Source: Chromera velia
Lineage: Eukaryota > Sar > Chromeraceae
Length of the DNA stretch: 14,940 nt
Assembly (NCBI GenBank): GCA_018398765.1
Contig: JAHBMJ010005732.1
Span: forward strand, 52,355 to 67,294
Direction of reading: 5' to 3'
Shown: in pieces, positions 9,001 through 14,940 of the stretch
Numbering within the stretch: the stretch's first letter is position 1
Layout: each line of letters begins with the position of its first letter
Position numbers and translations under genes: made by a program
The notes under the pieces: model-generated
Databases searched by the model: none
What the model saw: the letters and a program-made list of their open reading frames with translations, nothing else
What the model was told of the DNA's origin: nothing

Positions 9001-12000
9001 TTTCTTCTTCTTGTCCTTCTTCTTCTTTTTCTCTTGCTGCCTCTTTGCCTTCCTTCCCATTTTCGACCCTCCAGGCATCATCGCCTCCTCCATCTCCTCC
9101 CTCTGCTCCGCCTGCAACAACCCAATACTCCCGTCCTTCTTTGCAATCGCAATTTCTTTCTGAGCCTCCTCCACCTTCGAGGCCAAAACTTCCATTTTCT
9201 CCATGGCCTCAAAGGCAGGCCCAAACACAGTCCTCAACTCTTCGGACAAAGTCCTCTCAAGGTCCAATTCCTCCACAAACTCCTGACGCAAAAGCGCGAC
9301 TTTCGGGGCCAACCCTTGACCCCCCGGGTTGAACGCCGTGATGGTTCCCTTGTCGGGCTCGATGTCGCCCTTCACCAAGCGGAGAATCGTCGATTTTCCG
9401 CATCCGTTCGGACCCACAAGACCACAAACGTCACCTGCATGATGAACGACAAATAAAAAAAACCAACGCATGCACCCATGTATCTATCCCCTTTTCTCCC
9501 CTTGTGCTAAGGCGCCTCCGTGCAGATCCGCTTTGCTTGTTTGTTTCTCTTCTTTTCTTGCTTGGTTTTTGTTTCTTTGTTTCCCTCCTCTCTCTCTCTC
9601 TCTCGCTCGATATTTTGCCTTACCTGCTCGCACATCGAAAGTCGCCTTTTTGATCACCTCCTGTTTGTCGAAACTCATGGCCACGTCTCGGAGAGAGAGC
9701 ACGATCGCGTCCTGATCCATCGCCTTGCCCCCCTTCTGCCCCGCCCCCCCCAGGCCCAAGCGATTGAGAGAAGCCATGTTCGACTTCGGCTTCGTCTTCC
9801 TCGCCATCGCCCCCATCTTCTCCTCATCCATCTTCCTCATCTCGTACTCGGTGTCGCTCACCTGCACGCACGCGGGGGCGTTTGTTTGTTTGTTTGAGCG
9901 ATCAAAGAAGGGTGGAGGGAGGCAGGAGGGGAAGTCAAAAATGAGCAACTGAGGCGTCTGCGCTGCCCTCCATCCAAACATGTCCAAAAAGTCATGAGGG
10001 CAAAGATTCATTATTCTAGGACAGAAAACGAAAGAGACCGGTTTAATCCGTTCCGCATACGACAGAGAAATGGAAAGAAGGGCAGGAGTGGAATGTGAGA
10101 AGGCGATGCACAAAGGAGGCAGGGTTCTTCAGAACACAAAGTCACATGAAATCCCGTAGTACCCCTGCCCCACTTACTGACAATTTTGCCGATTTCCGTC
10201 AGTTTTCGTTTCTCCGCAGCAATCGCAGAGGACCCTTCCGACATTCCCTGTCGGATCGGCATTCTTGTCTCCATCACATCTTCATCGTCATCACCCACAC
10301 CCCCGAAGAAATCCGCAAACGCGTCCTCTTGCTCTTCCCCTTCCGCTGCCATACCCCCACCAACCCCCTTCTTTGCTGCAAGTCGTTTCTTCATTCTCTC
10401 ATCCGCCATATACCCCGAAAACATATCCTCCTTTTCGCCCCCGTCTTGCTGAACCCCCGTGTGCCACCCACCCGACCCCGAGGGAGGGCTCTGCATCCCG
10501 GGGTAACCGTAGGGGTTGGCTGCCGTTTGCTGCTGGTGGTATGCGTAGGGGTTGTTGGGTGACACCTGTGGATGGGGGGGCGCCGCCAAGTAGGGAGAAG
10601 CGTAGGCAGAAACCCGTGCGTAGGGATTGACCAAACCTGCGTTGGCTGCGTAGGGATTCCATACACCCCCCTGGCCCTGCTGGGGTGCGTAGGGGTTGTT
10701 GGCGTATGGATTCTGTAGTTGTCTTCCGTAGGGGTTGTTGCTGTAGGGATACGGGTACTGATTCATCTGCTGCTGCTGCTGTTGTGGGGACTGCTGAGAT
10801 TGTCCTCCGTTGGGATCGCCCTGAGCCCCCCCCTGCTGTTGTTGCTGCTGCTCAAAATTCACTTGCTGCTGGTAGTAGCTCGTCTGACCACCTTGCTGAT
10901 AAGAACCCGTGGGGTAGCCTGACCACCCTGCCGCATAAGCACCGTAGTAGGGGGAGGCAGTCTGGGACCCGTACCCGTAGGGATTTGTTGGGGGGTACTG
11001 GGGATATGCACTTTGTCCGTAACTTGGCTGGGCTTGTTGTGCGGTGCTGCCGTAGGGTGAGTAGGGAGACGGGTAGGCAGCTCCGGGTCGTGCTTGTTGG
11101 TATTGGTAGTTTGCATGACGTCCTGAAGGCTGGGGAGGGGGAGGGAATTGCCCGGCGGCCCCACGCGGACCCAGTCGTTTCGCTCCTGAGGAATAGGGTC
11201 CTGCTGGGTCCTTCTCTGGCTCTGTTGCTTCTGCTTGAACAGGCAGAGAAGGAGAGGCTGACTCCTCCTCTGCCCACTCCCCCCCCTCTTCCCATTCTTC
11301 CTCTCCTCCCCCCTCTGATCCTGCATCTGCTGCTTCTTCCCAATACCCTCCATCCTCAGCAACGTACCTCCACGTCTGCCCTGTTTCAGGGTCCGTCCAT
11401 AGTTCTCCATCTTGTCCCTCTCCCTCAGCCCCCTCCTCGTACTCTCCCTCACCCCCCTCTTCATACTCTCCTTCAGACCCATCTGCATACTCTCCTTCAG
11501 ACCCCTCTGCATACTCTTCCTCACCAGCCTCGTAAACCTCCTCCTCCATCATCGCAGCATCCCCATCTTCCATCTCATGTGCATCTCCAGAAAAAGGTTT
11601 CCCATTCACCAAGTCCCCTTCCCCCCCCTCTACCTCCTCAGATGAAAAAGCTTCAGATTCACTCTCTGCAACTTCAAATTCATGACTCTCTGCAACATCA
11701 GACAACGACACAGGAACAGGAGCAGACGCAGCAGCTGCGGCAGCATAAGCAGCAGCCGCCACCCCGGCCTCTCTCGCGTCATCAGCAGCCAGAAATGCCG
11801 TCACGTCCTCCTGCTTCTGCGGCTGTTGATTGACCCCACCCCCCTTTTTCTTCTTCTTTTGTTTCTTCTGTTGCTGCTGCTGCTGTGGCTTCCCCCCCCC
11901 CTTTTTACCGTTCAAAAGCGACGATATCGAGTCCAAATCAACCCCTGCCTTCGATAACTTGTCTTTCCTATCATCGTCTCCCCCTCCCCCGAGCTCATCC

Positions 12001-12153
12001 GCCTCCCTCTGCATCAGGGCTGCCAACTTATCTTCCCCTGACGCACTCAACCGAACTGCTCCGCTGCCCTTGTTTTCGCTTTCCGGGACCAACACACGCA
12101 GTCTTTCCGAAGCCCAAGGAAAGCGCCGACCCGGATCCCTCCGCTGGGGATCT
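5659..12153 (-). CDS. ABCF: ABCF-type twin ATPase with long prion-like N-terminal extension
   Basis: ABCF proteins are soluble ATPases with two nucleotide-binding domains and no membrane segments. Known members act on ribosomes, binding near the E site or regulating translation. Six exons join in phase: 12153-10182, 9861-9624, 9434-8716, 8378-7701, 7266-6577 and 6030-5659. Exons 2-6 carry, in order, GPNGCGKST, FSGGW, LLLLDEPTNHLDLD, VVSHDREFLD, a charged linker, GPNGVGKST, LSGGEKARL, LLLDEPTNHLDIP and VVSHDRYFV. The motif set and the phrase YFEQNQA resemble plant ABCF5, so that subfamily is my best guess. The first ATG in the confirmed frame of exon 1 is at 12014-12012. Exon 1 itself opens after an acceptor at 12154-12155, so a 5' exon (UTR or coding) upstream is likely and not resolved. 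The 5' extension of about 600 residues is far longer than usual. Donors are mostly GTCAGT. Confidence is high for the ATPase part, moderate for exon 1 being in the same transcript. Confidence 0.9.
6577..7266 (-). CDS. ABCF: ABCF exon 5: ATPase domain 2 with acidic insert
   Basis: Starts VEKFELLFDDCDLSVERCER after TACAG. It carries Walker A 2 GPNGVGKST (about 7168-7194), a Gly/Glu/Asp-rich insert of about 65 residues (about 6920-7125), then MIKINGRNTRVCYFEQNQAD, the signature LSGGEKARL and Walker B LLLDEPTNHLDIP. It ends LEHACQ at donor GTCAGC (6576). The insert splits strands that are adjacent in plant ABCF5, and its sequence looks disordered. Confidence 0.92.
7285..7350. repeat. CA/GA/G simple-sequence tract inside ABCF intron 4
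   Basis: On the - strand it reads as a poly-C/CT/TG run just before the acceptor at 7268-7267. It probably serves as the pyrimidine/TG tract of that 3' splice site. Confidence 0.8.
7701..8378 (-). CDS. ABCF: ABCF exon 4: signature 1, Walker B 1, interdomain linker
   Basis: Starts VSAFSGGWKMRIGLAKLLLQ right after ATGCAG. It has the FSGGW signature variant shared with ABCF5-type proteins, Walker B LLLLDEPTNHLDLD, and H-switch VVSHDREFLD. The interdomain linker follows (NYSSFLQQRKQKLRDWRKAW, KKGHMSSAVNQKRIQLERM), which in ABCF proteins reaches the tRNA/peptidyl-transferase side. The start of NBD2 (VIEISGLTHGYPM) is followed by about 40 extra residues, acidic towards the end (GDDDEEM), before the donor GTCAGT at 7700. 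Confidence 0.92.
8383..8405. repeat. (ATCC)n microsatellite at an ABCF 3' splice site
   Basis: Five to six ATCC units on +. On - this is (GGAT)n directly abutting ATGCAG, the acceptor of exon 4. The branch-point/pyrimidine tract here is not of the usual kind. Confidence 0.9.
8716..9434 (-). CDS. ABCF: ABCF exon 3: Walker A 1, Q-loop and arm with Lys/Glu insert
   Basis: Begins DVCGLVGPNGCGKSTILRLV, continues through the Q-loop (VALLRQEF) and the EELRTVFGPAF helix. It then has a long helical arm interrupted near 8930-9060 by a run of about 20 lysines (poly-K about 8977-9040) followed by about 20 Glu/Asp (about 8937-8976). It resumes with RLDALMSEMTQAQTVIDQYD and LVGFTEQDLALK before the donor GTCAGT at 8715. 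In ABCF proteins the arm lies between Walker A and the signature and contacts the ribosome/tRNA, so the insert is placed in a functional spot. Confidence 0.9.
9624..9861 (-). CDS. ABCF: ABCF exon 2: start of ATPase domain 1
   Basis: Exon from GTGCAG|GTGAGC to GCAG|GTAAGG, 238 nt. It encodes VSDTEYEMRKMDEEKMGAMA, a basic linker, then the first beta strands of NBD1 (AIVLSLRDVAMSFDKQEV, followed by IKKATFDVRAG). The last codon is split so that the G joins GT of exon 3 to read RAGDVCGLVGPNG, the usual lead into Walker A. The downstream intron is 189 nt. This is the only ABCF donor here of the GTAAG type. Confidence 0.85.
10182..12153 (-). CDS. ABCF: ABCF exon 1: low-complexity N-terminal extension
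   Basis: Open for about 657 codons from an acceptor (CTGCAG, AG at 12155-12154, after a long pyrimidine tract) to ATT before GTCAGT at 10181. In order it holds: SGEDKLAALMQREADELGG; a poly-Gln then poly-Lys run near 11835-11890; an Ala-rich helix near 11705-11770; acidic repeats of EYEEGGEG type near 11420-11560; a Trp/Tyr motif, WTDPETGQTW, near 11375-11404; another Glu/Trp-rich patch; a Gln/Asn/Tyr/Gly/Pro-rich tract near 10480-11110 with eight NPY motifs; and a charged end, EEQEDAFADFFGG. The donor could also be GTAAGT at 10177, but only GTCAGT joined to GTG at 9861 keeps the frame with a good acceptor. A separate gene is possible, but the phase match and lack of any stop argue for one. 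Confidence 0.7.
11438..11533 (-). repeat. 24-nt coding tandem repeat (EYEEGGEG unit)
   Basis: About four copies of a 24-nt unit (copies at 11438, 11462, 11486 and 11510) within ABCF exon 1. They encode eight-residue acidic repeats of the form EYxxGxEG. Nucleotide identity is high between the copies at 11462 and 11486, so recent slippage is likely. Confidence 0.85.
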
Positions 12154-12689
12154 CTGCAGGGAGACGAGGAGACAGGGAGGGAGGGAGGGAGAGAAGGAAA
12201 GGGGGGGTTTGCACAAAGCCACAGAGACAGACAGAAAGACGCATCTTTCTTGCATTCTCTCTCTCTCATCGTCCTTTCTTCCCCCTTTCGTTCGCGATGC
12301 AGAGCGGTAGGGCACGGACAGATCATGGGGAGACACAGAAAGAAGAGACATGCAACAGACGTCTACACGGGCAGGTTGGCAGAGAATAGAGAGGGGGAGA
12401 GACAGAAGGACAAGAGACGGACATTGCAGTGAGGAAGTGAAACTGAAAAACGGCGCCTGCCAACGAGCTACTGCGTGAGTTCGATCCAGTCACTTCTCAA
12501 AAGCTTCCTTCCTTCCTTCCTTCCTTCCTCGTTTGCTTTCTTCTCTGACCTGTTCATTGGGTGTTGCTCTCTCCGTTGAAGAATGAAAGCTGCAAAAATG
12601 GGACAAAGGGCGGATGCCATACGTGAACGCTCTCATCTCACAGACACACAGACAGACGCCAAGAGGAAGGAACAGAACGAACAAAAGAA
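12154..12689. promoter_or_regulatory. Shared 5' region of divergent genes
   Basis: Lies between the first resolved exon of the - strand ABCF gene and the proposed start of the + strand five-exon gene. It should contain both promoters and 5' UTR exons. A GTGAGT donor (12475-12480) followed by a long CTTC-rich tract (12504-12529) suggests a 5' UTR intron of the + gene. On the - strand the pyrimidine tract at 12160-12240 leads into the ABCF exon 1 acceptor. An ATG at 12424 with a 56-nt phase-compatible exon is one option for the ABCF start, but its donor (GTGTAG) is weak. No TATA box seen. Confidence 0.4.
12504..12529. repeat. (TTCC)n microsatellite
   Basis: About six CTTC/TTCC units. It may act as the pyrimidine tract of a 5' UTR intron on the + strand. 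Confidence 0.85.
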
Positions 12690-12796
12690 ATGGTGGGAGG
12701 CAAACAACTCTTTGGATCTGGAACGAACTGTGAAGAAATTTCAAAGGTGAGGGATAAGCTGCGCCTCGCTTCTAAGCATGCTGCATGGAACCAAAG
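12690..12796 (+). CDS. Five-exon gene, exon 1
   Basis: Encodes the start MVGGKQLFGSGTNCEEISK and continues VRDKLRLASKHAAWNQ plus two bases of an Arg codon. The frame is also open upstream to 12627, so an earlier start or an acceptor at CTCACAG (12636-12642) is possible. A second donor-like GTGAGG at 12747 would end the exon after ISK but breaks the phase with exon 2. Confidence 0.45.
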
Positions 12797-14024
12797 GTAA
12801 AGGTTTGGGGAACAGTGGGTGAAGAATGAGAAGGCAGAGAACTCTCGAAACTCACGGACGGACGCAAAAGAGACGGAGAGGCAACGGTGCAAAGAGAAGT
12901 GAGCTCAAGGACGAAGGACAGAAAGGCTCAAGACGCACTCCTTATGTACATTGATCTACAAACACCCCGCCCTCCCCCCCCCTCATCCCTCTTTTTGCCT
13001 TGCCCCTTCCTCTTCATCTCTTGAGGACTTGCTTGCCCTTCTGTTTCCTCTCCCGTCTCCTTCCCCCTCCAGGCAACAGCTATGCACCAAACACTTGGCA
13101 CAGCTACGCAGCTACTCACTTCCTCTACAGAACGTGAACAAACAACGACTCAACCCCATTTCCCCTCAGCCACGACTGACCTTCACCCAGCTTCAAGTCT
13201 AGCACCAGAATGAAAAATAACGAAGCCCTTAAAGCGCGCGTAAAGAAGGTCCATGGGTAGACAGCACCGAGGGCACCGCACCGCCCCGATGCAGGAACCC
13301 TACCCGTCCCTGCCGGCATTGCGCCTCCCTCCTAAAACTTCCAGACGCCCCTTGCCTCGCTTAGACTGCGTCTGGACCCAAGACGCACTCAGAGCAGCTA
13401 CCGTCTCCAGAGAAACGGCAGACAGACACCAAGTCTATCTGTCTCTTTTGCTCAAAGAAATTTCTTTTGTGCAGACAGTCCAAACAGAAGCCCCCCTTGG
13501 TTTTCGTGCAGGTGAAGAACGTGAAGTATGCAGACACGCACAACGTCGCAGAAGTATCCCGCAGGACGACTGAAGATGAAAGAACAGTCTTGAAGGTCAG
13601 AGTGCATGTGTCTCACTTTGTCTCACCAAAAGTGCTGCACTGCATGTCAGAGGGGGCCCCGGCAGCTTTTCAATTAAGATTCAATTCCATTTCAATATCA
13701 TTTCAATTCCATGCAGCGCGGCCATGCGCGGCCTGCATGCATGCCGGGCATGCCGGGGCCCAAATTTAACCAAAGGAATCTTGAAAGGGTGGATACGATG
13801 TACGTACACCAGTGTACACCGCCATACTGCATGAGAAACAAAATGACCACAAAACCTGCGTCATCATCAGAGCAGCATCAGAGCAGCTGTAAAGTTGTCC
13901 GACAAGGGACATCGATCAGGAAGCGTCCTTTGCCGTGCAGACCTCAGAAAGCTTGCCTGACGTCGACAGAGAGATTGAAAATCTGCTCATTAAATCCTTT
14001 GATCTCCCCACCGGGAAGAGTTAA
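12690..14024 (+). CDS. Five-exon gene of unknown family, about 178 residues
   Basis: Found by joining short open exons by phase: 12690-12796, 13073-13196, 13295-13432, 13512-13595 and 13941-14024. The ATG at 12690 has an AAGAAATGG context. The first intron (GTAAAG to CCCCTCCAG, 276 nt) splits an Arg codon; the other introns (98, 79 and 345 nt) are phase 0 with donors GTCTAG, GTCTAT and GTCAGA and acceptors ending in GCAG. The product starts MVGGKQLFGSGTNCEEISK, has a helical charged part (KVRDKLRLASKHAAWNQR), a Pro/Arg-rich middle (PSLPALRLPPKTSRRPLP) and a polar end (SLPDVDREIENLLIKSF). No signal peptide or membrane segment. It is divergent from the ABCF gene and ends 36 nt before the dynein light chain ATG. 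Family and function are not recognised. An axonemal role is conceivable from the neighbour only. Exons 2-5 look more secure than the start. Confidence 0.55.
13073..13196 (+). CDS. Five-exon gene, exon 2
   Basis: Preceded by the strongest acceptor in the window, a C/T tract of about 30 nt ending in CCAG. Encodes QQLCTKHLAQLRSYSLPLQ and then NVNKQRLNPISPQPRLTFTQ. If the GTCTAG donor is not used, translation stops at TAG 13200-13202, giving a protein of about 78 residues instead. Confidence 0.5.
13295..13432 (+). CDS. Five-exon gene, exon 3
   Basis: From GATGCAG to CAA|GTCTAT, 46 codons: EPYPSLPALRLPPKTSRRPL, then PRLDCVWTQDALRAATVSRE. Protein-like composition; phase 0 at both ends. Confidence 0.5.
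13512..13595 (+). CDS. Five-exon gene, exon 4
   Basis: From CGTGCAG to AAG|GTCAGA, 28 codons: VKNVKYADTHNVAEV, then SRRTTEDERTVLK. Phase 0 at both ends. Confidence 0.55.
13941..14024 (+). CDS. Five-exon gene, last exon
   Basis: From CCGTGCAG, 27 codons then TAA (14022-14024): TSESLPDVDREIENLLIKSF and DLPTGKS. The end lies 36 nt before the next ATG. The alternative is that this is a 5' UTR exon of the dynein light chain transcript, but its composition is strongly protein-like. Confidence 0.55.
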   Translation, partial: TSESLPDVDREIENLLIKSFDLPTGKS

Positions 14025-14060
14025 TTCCAACAACACCCGAACAGAAAACCACGAATCAAG

Positions 14061-14396
14061 ATGGCAGACGACGAAGAGGAACAAGTCGTTGAGAAGAAGA
14101 TCGAGCTTCACCCAATGAAGATTCGACACTCAGACCTCCCCCCTGACCTCCAGGAAAAGGCCCAACTGTACATGATGGATGCTTTCAAAGAGCACTCCCT
14201 CGAGAAGGATCTCGCGGCCTTCATCAAAAAGAAGATGGACGAGGATCCCGACATGAACCCCTCCACCAAGGGGGCCTGGCAGTGTGTAGTTGGACATCAA
14301 TTCGCACTGTCGATTACTCATGAACGGCGATACGTCCTCTTCCTTGACTATCTAAGTGAGCAACACTTCAGCATCCTTCTGTTCAGATCCAAGTAA
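14061..14396 (+). CDS. Dynein light chain, LC8/DNAL4-like
   Basis: LC8-family light chains are small homodimers that bind dynein intermediate chains and many other partners, in the cytoplasm and in axonemes. This intact 111-residue frame starts MADDEEEQVVEKK and reaches IELHPMKIRHSDLP, the family N-terminal strand; RHSD-P is the DNAL4-type form. The helices follow (LQEKAQLYMMDAFKEHSLEKD, then LAAFIKKKMDED), then the strands WQCVVGHQFALSITHERRY and the closing FSILLFRSK. There are about three extra residues between the last two strands compared with canonical LC8, and a short insert (PDMNPSTKGA) before the conserved Trp. The N-terminus is acidic and longer than LC8 at 89 residues. The start context AATCAAGATGG is good. 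No intron in the coding part. A divergent axonemal paralogue is more likely than the canonical housekeeping LC8. Confidence 0.9.
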   Translation: MADDEEEQVVEKKIELHPMKIRHSDLPPDLQEKAQLYMMDAFKEHSLEKDLAAFIKKKMDEDPDMNPSTKGAWQCVVGHQFALSITHERRYVLFLDYLSEQHFSILLFRSK

Positions 14397-14940
14397 GAAA
14401 GAAAACAAAGAGACGACCAGCAGAGCGAAGAGGATCGAGAGCCCAAATGGACTTTCGCCGCGGTGTTGGGAATCTAAAGGATTGGATGGATGGGCATTAG
14501 GAAGAGAGATCAATTCCGAAATTTGGTTTCGCACTGCTGCACCAAAAGGAATGTGAAGATCCTCAAAGCTCTCTTCCTCGCAGCATACCTCTACTCACTG
14601 CAGTGTTGCGATGGGAAGTGGGACTGGAACCAGACAGACACAGACAGAGCGTATCGTTCTGCCCGTGCAAAAAGAATTTCATGAATGTGTGCGTATCGAG
14701 AGACAAACGCTGCAAGAGAGACCTAAGAAGGAGTGAAGCCCTTAATCCTCTCCTTCTGTCCGTGATTATCCCTGGGCGGGCATGTTCAGAATCAATGGAT
14801 TGTGTTTTTATTGGCGCTTATTCTCGCCGTTGTGCATCTCCTACAAGGATGTGTTGCTATCTCAGAGCCTGCCTCCGTCTACGTGATCGTTCTTATCTTC
14901 AATCAGCTCTCAGCCTCTCACTGCCTCTTGCCGCCCCCCC
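14397..14940. other. 3' flank of the dynein light chain gene, no gene seen
   Basis: Presumably the 3' UTR and intergenic sequence. Short frames at 14356-14684 on + have no family resemblance. A donor-like GTAAGA overlaps the stop (14392-14397), so a short alternative C-terminus cannot be excluded. The sequence is cut at a poly-C run at the window end. Confidence 0.5.

Noticed and set aside
8876-9163. Ser/Phe-rich + strand frame
   Set aside because: Antisense of the poly-Glu/poly-Lys insert of ABCF exon 3.
10174-10178. Canonical-looking GTAAGT donor at the end of ABCF exon 1
   Set aside because: With the only good acceptor (9863-9862) it shifts the frame and meets a stop within about 12 codons, whereas GTCAGT four bases upstream keeps the frame.
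10685-11833. 382-residue + strand open frame
   Set aside because: It is the antisense shadow of the repetitive ABCF exon 1; Pro/Leu/His-rich composition is the complement of the Gln/Tyr/Glu codons.
12434-12496. tRNA-like signal: GAAGTGA paired with TCACTTC, with a GTTCGATCC box between
   Set aside because: Only 63 nt long, no T-stem pairing around TTCGATC, and no A-box or anticodon arm. Chance hairpin.
1-14940. CRISPR arrays, bacterial operons, rRNA genes, insertion sequences
   Set aside because: Searched for by eye. Repeats here are simple-sequence or short duplications without regular spacers, and the genes are intron-split and eukaryotic.

Overview
The window is nuclear DNA of a eukaryote. 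Genes are broken by spliceosomal introns of about 80-550 nt, the introns are full of microsatellites, and the proteins are typical of eukaryotes (an LC8-type dynein light chain and a multi-exon ABCF ATPase). Base composition is roughly balanced, GCATGC motifs are dense outside the genes, and the ABCF core resembles the plant/algal ABCF5 type. Together this suggests an alveolate alga, with a chromerid such as Chromera as my best guess. The organism assignment is inference.

Layout. Positions 1-350 hold a (TG)n intron end and a probable last exon of an unidentified + strand gene. Positions 351-1930 are mostly non-coding, with one weak two-exon candidate on the - strand (1124-1367). Positions 1930-3590 form a block of different texture with a basic Pro/Gly/Lys-rich reading frame on the - strand, possibly a decayed retroelement. 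Positions 3590-4015 are AT-rich with several fold-back hairpins. Positions 3842-4720 carry ten GCATGC motifs. Positions 4720-5658 are simple-sequence-rich and lie downstream of the next gene.

The main gene is on the - strand, 12153 down to 5659: six resolved exons encoding an ABCF protein of about 1,500 residues. Exons 2-6 give a full twin-ATPase ABCF (two Walker A, two signatures, two Walker B, two H-switches). Exon 1 adds a very long low-complexity extension: poly-Gln/Lys, Ala-rich, acidic EGEY repeats, then a Gln/Asn/Tyr-rich prion-like tract with eight NPY motifs.

On the + strand to its right is a gene visible only when exons are assembled by splice phase (12690-14024, five exons, about 178 residues, family not recognised). 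It ends 36 nt before the ATG of an intronless dynein light chain (14061-14396). The ABCF gene and the five-exon gene are divergent and share 12154-12689 as 5' region. The rest, 14397-14940, shows nothing convincing.

Seven of the nine 5' splice sites I infer begin GTC (mostly GTCAG), not GTA or GTG, and this pattern occurs in both intron-containing genes.
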